From positions 1 to 18,783 of the forward strand of contig JAEEJD010000021.1 in NCBI GenBank assembly GCA_016281675.1: DNA of 18,783 nucleotides, read 5' to 3'. The notes under the pieces are model-generated. The model had not been told where the DNA came from. It made no database searches and saw only the letters and a program-made list of their open reading frames with translations. Within the stretch, counting starts at the first letter, position 1; each line of letters opens with the position of its first letter. This DNA is from Lachnospiraceae bacterium (GTDB lineage Bacteria > Bacillota_A > Clostridia > Lachnospirales > Lachnospiraceae). The translations under genes were made by a program, and so were the position numbers. This document shows, piece by piece, positions 15,997 to 18,783 of the stretch.

Positions 15997-17825
15997 TCTC
16001 CTCTGCCTCCTTTCATGGCACCGCAGCCGTAATGATCGCAGCGAAGACACCTGCCGGCTTCACGCATAGCCTCTTCGGGTGTCATTGAAAGCTCGACATG
16101 CTCAAAGTCATCCTTTCTTTCAAACGGATCCCTTTCCTCTATCTCGGCTCTTCCGGTCGGTATGCACGGGTTAGGATACGCCGGGGGAATGTCGGGTTTG
16201 CACCCGATCTTATGATGGTATCCGAGATATTCATCTATGTTGTAAGCCGCGACCTGTCCGGCGGCTATGGCATTGATCGCCGTGGAAGGACCGGTCACAC
16301 AGTCTCCTCCCGAGAATACACCGTCCATTTCGGTTACCGTGCAGGTCTCGTCAGCCAGTATCCTTCCCCGGTTCACCGGCACACCTTCTTTTTCAAAGTC
16401 GGCGACGTCACTTCTCTGCCCTACACCGAGGATCAGGTAGTCGCACTTGAAACGGTACGGATAATCGCTTGAGTGTTCTGTGGTCATCATTCCGAACTCG
16501 TCATACTCTGCCACGATCTCCGGCTGAAGCCATACCGAGACGATCTCATTTGTCTCCTTGTCGGCTTCTATATGAAGGAACGACAGCAGCGTCCTGAATC
16601 TTACGCCCTCCTGCATGGCACCTTCGATCTCCTCGGAAAGTGCCGTGTAATCATCACGTTTTCTCGTGAACACATGAATGGATTCGGCATTCAGCCTTAC
16701 CGCGGTACGTGCCGCATCCATTGCGACGTTACCGCCGCCTATGAGTGCCACCTTCTTGCCGGTAAGATCAGGTGCGTTCCCGTTTGCAACAAGCTGAAGA
16801 AAATCAGCCGCCGGGATTACGTTCTTCGCATCCGCATTTTCCATCGGCATCCGGTTACCGAGCTGTGCCCCCAGGCCGAGGAACACGGCATCGTGATTTT
16901 TGCGAAGCTCGGTAAATGTGATATCACGTCCGATCTTCGTATTGTAATGCATCGTGATATCGCCCGCTTTTACGATCGCGGTTATATCCTGATCGAGTCT
17001 GTCCTTCGGAAGCCTGTACTCCGGAATACCGTAACGAAGCATTCCACCGGCCTTTTCATGCTCCTCGTAAACGTCGACGGCGTGTCCCATTAGTGCAAGA
17101 TAATACGCTGCGGTCATACCGGACGGGCCTGCTCCGACAACGGCTATCTTCTTACCTGTCTTGACGTTGGCCGCGGGGCTATCTACCGTATCCGCCGCCG
17201 CATTGTCTACCGCGTACTTTTTAAGCCCCCTTATATTGATGGGATCATCTATTATGGAGCGCCTGCATTTTCTCTCACACGGATGTTCGCAGACGAATGC
17301 GCATGCCGTCGGAAACGGATTCCTGTCGCGGATCACCTTTACGGCTCCCTGATAATCCTCATTTTTGATCATCGCTATATAACCCGGAACATCAACATGC
17401 GCCGGGCAAAGTGTGATACACGGTGTTGTCTGTATCACGTTTTCCGAACATCTGCCGTGCTTGATATGACTCTCATACTCATCCGCAAACTCGGCAAGCG
17501 AATCGAGAATAAGATTGGCACCCATAATACCGACCGCACAGTCGGCAGTCGCTGCGATCATGCGACACTTCTCTTCCATCAGCTTAAGTGTCTCTTCGGT
17601 GGCATCTCCGTTGCGGATCTGTTTGATATAGTAATCCACTTCTCCGAGACCATCACGACAGGGAACGCATTTCCCGCACGACTGGTTCATCGATATATGA
17701 AGAAGCGAACGATAGAGTGCCAGAGGACACATCCCCGGCGGATATGAAGTCATCCTTGATCGGAACTTTCTGAGAACGACATCAATCCTTTCATTCATGT
17801 TTCCTCTTTTGGCAAGTTTACGCAT
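15993..17825 (-). CDS. NuoF-tail/GltD fusion: FAD NAD(P)H oxidoreductase subunit
   Basis: Predicted electron-transfer partner of the formate dehydrogenase, 610 residues. Residues about 25-120 match only the C-terminal 4Fe-4S domain of NuoF (SCGKCVPCRDG at 49-59, with Cys50, 53, 56 and Cys96). Residues about 130-600 match the GltD/NfnB small subunit: N-terminal cluster region (Cys136, 140, 175, 179, 183, 187; CPAHVDVPGY at 140-149), FAD loop GAGPSG (231-236), NAD(P) loop GGGNVAMDAAR (363-373) and the second FAD motif FSGGDCVTGPSTA (504-516). A C-terminal RCLRCDHYGCG (592-602) may bind another cluster. The FMN/NADH half of NuoF is missing, so NAD(P)H must react at the GltD part. The ATG has GGAGG 7 nt upstream. 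It is the first gene of the unit. NAD versus NADP cannot be decided by eye. Confidence 0.85.
   Translation of the reverse strand: MRKLAKRGNMNERIDVVLRKFRSRMTSYPPGMCPLALYRSLLHISMNQSCGKCVPCRDGLGEVDYYIKQIRNGDATEETLKLMEEKCRMIAATADCAVGIMGANLILDSLAEFADEYESHIKHGRCSENVIQTTPCITLCPAHVDVPGYIAMIKNEDYQGAVKVIRDRNPFPTACAFVCEHPCERKCRRSIIDDPINIRGLKKYAVDNAAADTVDSPAANVKTGKKIAVVGAGPSGMTAAYYLALMGHAVDVYEEHEKAGGMLRYGIPEYRLPKDRLDQDITAIVKAGDITMHYNTKIGRDITFTELRKNHDAVFLGLGAQLGNRMPMENADAKNVIPAADFLQLVANGNAPDLTGKKVALIGGGNVAMDAARTAVRLNAESIHVFTRKRDDYTALSEEIEGAMQEGVRFRTLLSFLHIEADKETNEIVSVWLQPEIVAEYDEFGMMTTEHSSDYPYRFKCDYLILGVGQRSDVADFEKEGVPVNRGRILADETCTVTEMDGVFSGGDCVTGPSTAINAIAAGQVAAYNIDEYLGYHHKIGCKPDIPPAYPNPCIPTGRAEIEERDPFERKDDFEHVELSMTPEEAMREAGRCLRCDHYGCGAMKGGRGE
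16006..16013 (-). promoter_or_regulatory. Ribosome binding site of fdhA (defines start)
   Basis: AAAGGAGG on the minus strand, 9 nt before the ATG at 15996, inside the end of the upstream gene. It fixes the start of fdhA at MINVTIDG rather than 18 codons earlier. A second AGGAG directly abuts the ATG and is too close to act. Confidence 0.8.
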
Positions 17826-17953
17826 TTAACAACCTCCAAATATAATGCTATGTCTTTTCGTTATATTTTATCAAATTTCACATTCACCCGCCACAGTATC
17901 ATAACGGCAGTGACACCAAACCCTCCTTGTTACATACCTGTTACGGTGATACA

Positions 17954-18652
17954 ATGAAACGGCAGAATAATCGGAAAGGTAACAAAGACGTGGACAGATC
18001 AGCCAAGCGCTACCTGACGGACCCTTCGGGATTCGTCCTTCTGTCGGACTTCGTGCCCGACATCATACAGGAGATACGATACTTTACGACATATAACTTT
18101 ATCGGAGACAGGATCGACGGTTACGAGGAGCCGTGCGCTCTTTTGACAAAAGAGGCTGCCCGGGCACTCAAATCGGTAAGCAACGAGATGTTCGTCAGAG
18201 GTTATCGTCTTAAGGTATTCGATGCATACAGACCTGCATGCGCGGTCAAACATTTTGTGCTGTGGGGTATCGAGGATCAGGATATAAGGATGAAACCGTA
18301 TTTCTATCCCGCGCTTGAGAAACAGGAACTCTTTGTGAAAGGCTATATAGCAAAGCAGTCAAGCCACAGCCGCGGCAGTACCGTGGATCTGACTCTTCTG
18401 GATATGAACACGGGAAAAGAACTGGATATGGGAAGTCCGTTTGATCTGTTCGACGAAGTCTCACATCCGGATTGCAGGAATATAACCGACGAACAGTATG
18501 AGAACAGGATGATTCTTCAGCAGGTCATGGTGCGGAACGGTTTCGTCCCTATAGACTGTGAATGGTGGCATTTCACTCTCGAGGACGAACCTTATCCCGA
18601 CACTTACTTTGAATTTCCCGTTTCATCACAGTACCTGCGGGAAAAGCATTAG
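17954..18652 (+). CDS. VanX-type D-Ala-D-Ala dipeptidase
   Basis: Zinc dipeptidase of the M15D (VanX/DdpX) family, which cleaves D-alanyl-D-alanine. The 232 residues show IRYFTTYNF (41-49), AYRP with Arg93 (VanX Arg71 position), SSHSRGSTVD (136-145) with zinc ligands His138 and Asp145, and EWWHF (203-207) with catalytic Glu203 and zinc ligand His206. All catalytic residues are present. No signal peptide is seen, so it is predicted cytoplasmic like VanX. The ATG is favoured over a TTG 27 nt upstream; upstream GGTGAT is a weak ribosome site. No vanH, vanA-type ligase or vanRS genes are in view. Roles in D-Ala-D-Ala recycling, wall turnover or glycopeptide tolerance are all possible. Confidence 0.9.
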   Translation: MKRQNNRKGNKDVDRSAKRYLTDPSGFVLLSDFVPDIIQEIRYFTTYNFIGDRIDGYEEPCALLTKEAARALKSVSNEMFVRGYRLKVFDAYRPACAVKHFVLWGIEDQDIRMKPYFYPALEKQELFVKGYIAKQSSHSRGSTVDLTLLDMNTGKELDMGSPFDLFDEVSHPDCRNITDEQYENRMILQQVMVRNGFVPIDCEWWHFTLEDEPYPDTYFEFPVSSQYLREKH

Positions 18653-18656
18653 CCGA

Positions 18657-18783
18657 TCATATATGTGTTGCAAAGAACTGATTGATCTTTTTCTTGAGTT
18701 CACGTCTGTCGACGGTCTTGAGCAGATAGCCGACCGGCTTTAACGCAAGAACACTCATTATGCTTTCCTTGTCTCCTTTTCCG
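18657..18783 (-). CDS. Response-regulator receiver domain, C-terminal end (partial)
   Basis: Only the last 41 codons are in the window; the 5' part lies beyond the right edge. The visible GDKESIM and LKPVGYLLKTV stretches match the beta5 region of CheY-like receivers, with the conserved Lys in GYLLK. The protein ends about 19 residues later, so no output domain follows and the receiver is C-terminal or stands alone. The stop is 4 nt from the convergent dipeptidase stop. The identification rests on a short segment. What lies upstream is unknown. Confidence 0.7.
   Translation of the reverse strand, partial: GKGDKESIMSVLALKPVGYLLKTVDRRELKKKINQFFATHI

Noticed and set aside
15997..16050. 18-residue N-terminal extension of the formate dehydrogenase
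   Set aside because: The Arg-rich extension does not fit the ferredoxin-like N-terminus, and the AAAGGAGG site supports the downstream ATG.
17808..17832. Possible Rex (NADH-sensing) site TTGTTAA before the flavoprotein gene
   Set aside because: Only one half-site is present; the expected inverted TTAACAA half 6 nt away is missing.
17927..17953. TTG start nine codons upstream for the dipeptidase
   Set aside because: No better ribosome site there; the ATG at 17954 is the simpler choice, though neither is strongly marked.
17826..17953. Promoters in the divergent gap between the flavoprotein and dipeptidase genes
   Set aside because: Several -10-like hexamers occur (for example TAAAAT on the minus strand and TACAAT on the plus strand), but none has an acceptable -35 at proper spacing.
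1..18783. CRISPR array, tRNA, rRNA, insertion sequence or riboswitch
   Set aside because: No repeat-spacer pattern, transposase-like frame, terminal inverted repeats or recognisable structured RNA was seen by eye.

Overview
The window looks like a chromosomal segment of a Gram-positive anaerobe of the Clostridia, most likely a Lachnospiraceae-type organism. The reasons are the gene order of the division and cell-wall (dcw) cluster, a DivIB-type FtsQ, class-B PBP and MurD sequences of the kind I associate with that family, strong AGGAGG ribosome binding sites, and an NADH-type Cys formate dehydrogenase. I cannot assign a genus from sequence alone.

Region 1 (38-9950, minus strand): a dcw cluster read from right to left as mraZ, rsmH, ftsL, a class-B PBP (ftsI/spoVD type), a murD-like gene, ftsW, divIB/ftsQ, ftsZ and nrdR. 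A promoter with a MraZ-type operator of GTGGT boxes precedes mraZ. Two further good sigma-A-like promoters lie inside the cluster, before ftsL and before ftsZ. The expected mraY (between the PBP and murD) and murG are absent. The MurD-like protein keeps the ATP P-loop and the C-terminal NDSKGT motif. It has lost the residues that bind UDP-MurNAc-L-Ala, the second metal and the carbamylated lysine, so it reads as a candidate pseudoenzyme or repurposed Mur ligase. This is the most unusual item in the window.

Region 2 (9985-11961): ychF (minus), with its own promoter and a hairpin terminator just upstream of the mraZ promoter. A divergent plus-strand gene encodes a membrane-anchored phage-tail-type lysozyme, and its extended -10 places the predicted transcript start on the ATG (probably leaderless).

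Region 3 (11973-17825, minus): a tightly packed unit made of a NuoF-tail/GltD fusion flavoprotein, a Cys-type molybdenum/tungsten formate dehydrogenase catalytic subunit overlapping it by 4 nt, and hflX 7 nt downstream. The first two probably form an NAD(P)-linked formate dehydrogenase without a separate NuoF FMN subunit.

Region 4 (17954-18783): a plus-strand VanX-type D-Ala-D-Ala dipeptidase, converging with a minus-strand gene cut by the window edge that encodes the end of a response-regulator receiver domain. Only 4 nt separate their stop codons.

No rRNA, tRNA, CRISPR array, insertion sequence or prophage was seen. No stretch longer than about 190 bases lacks a gene. Comparisons with reference proteins were made from memory, without alignment or database search.
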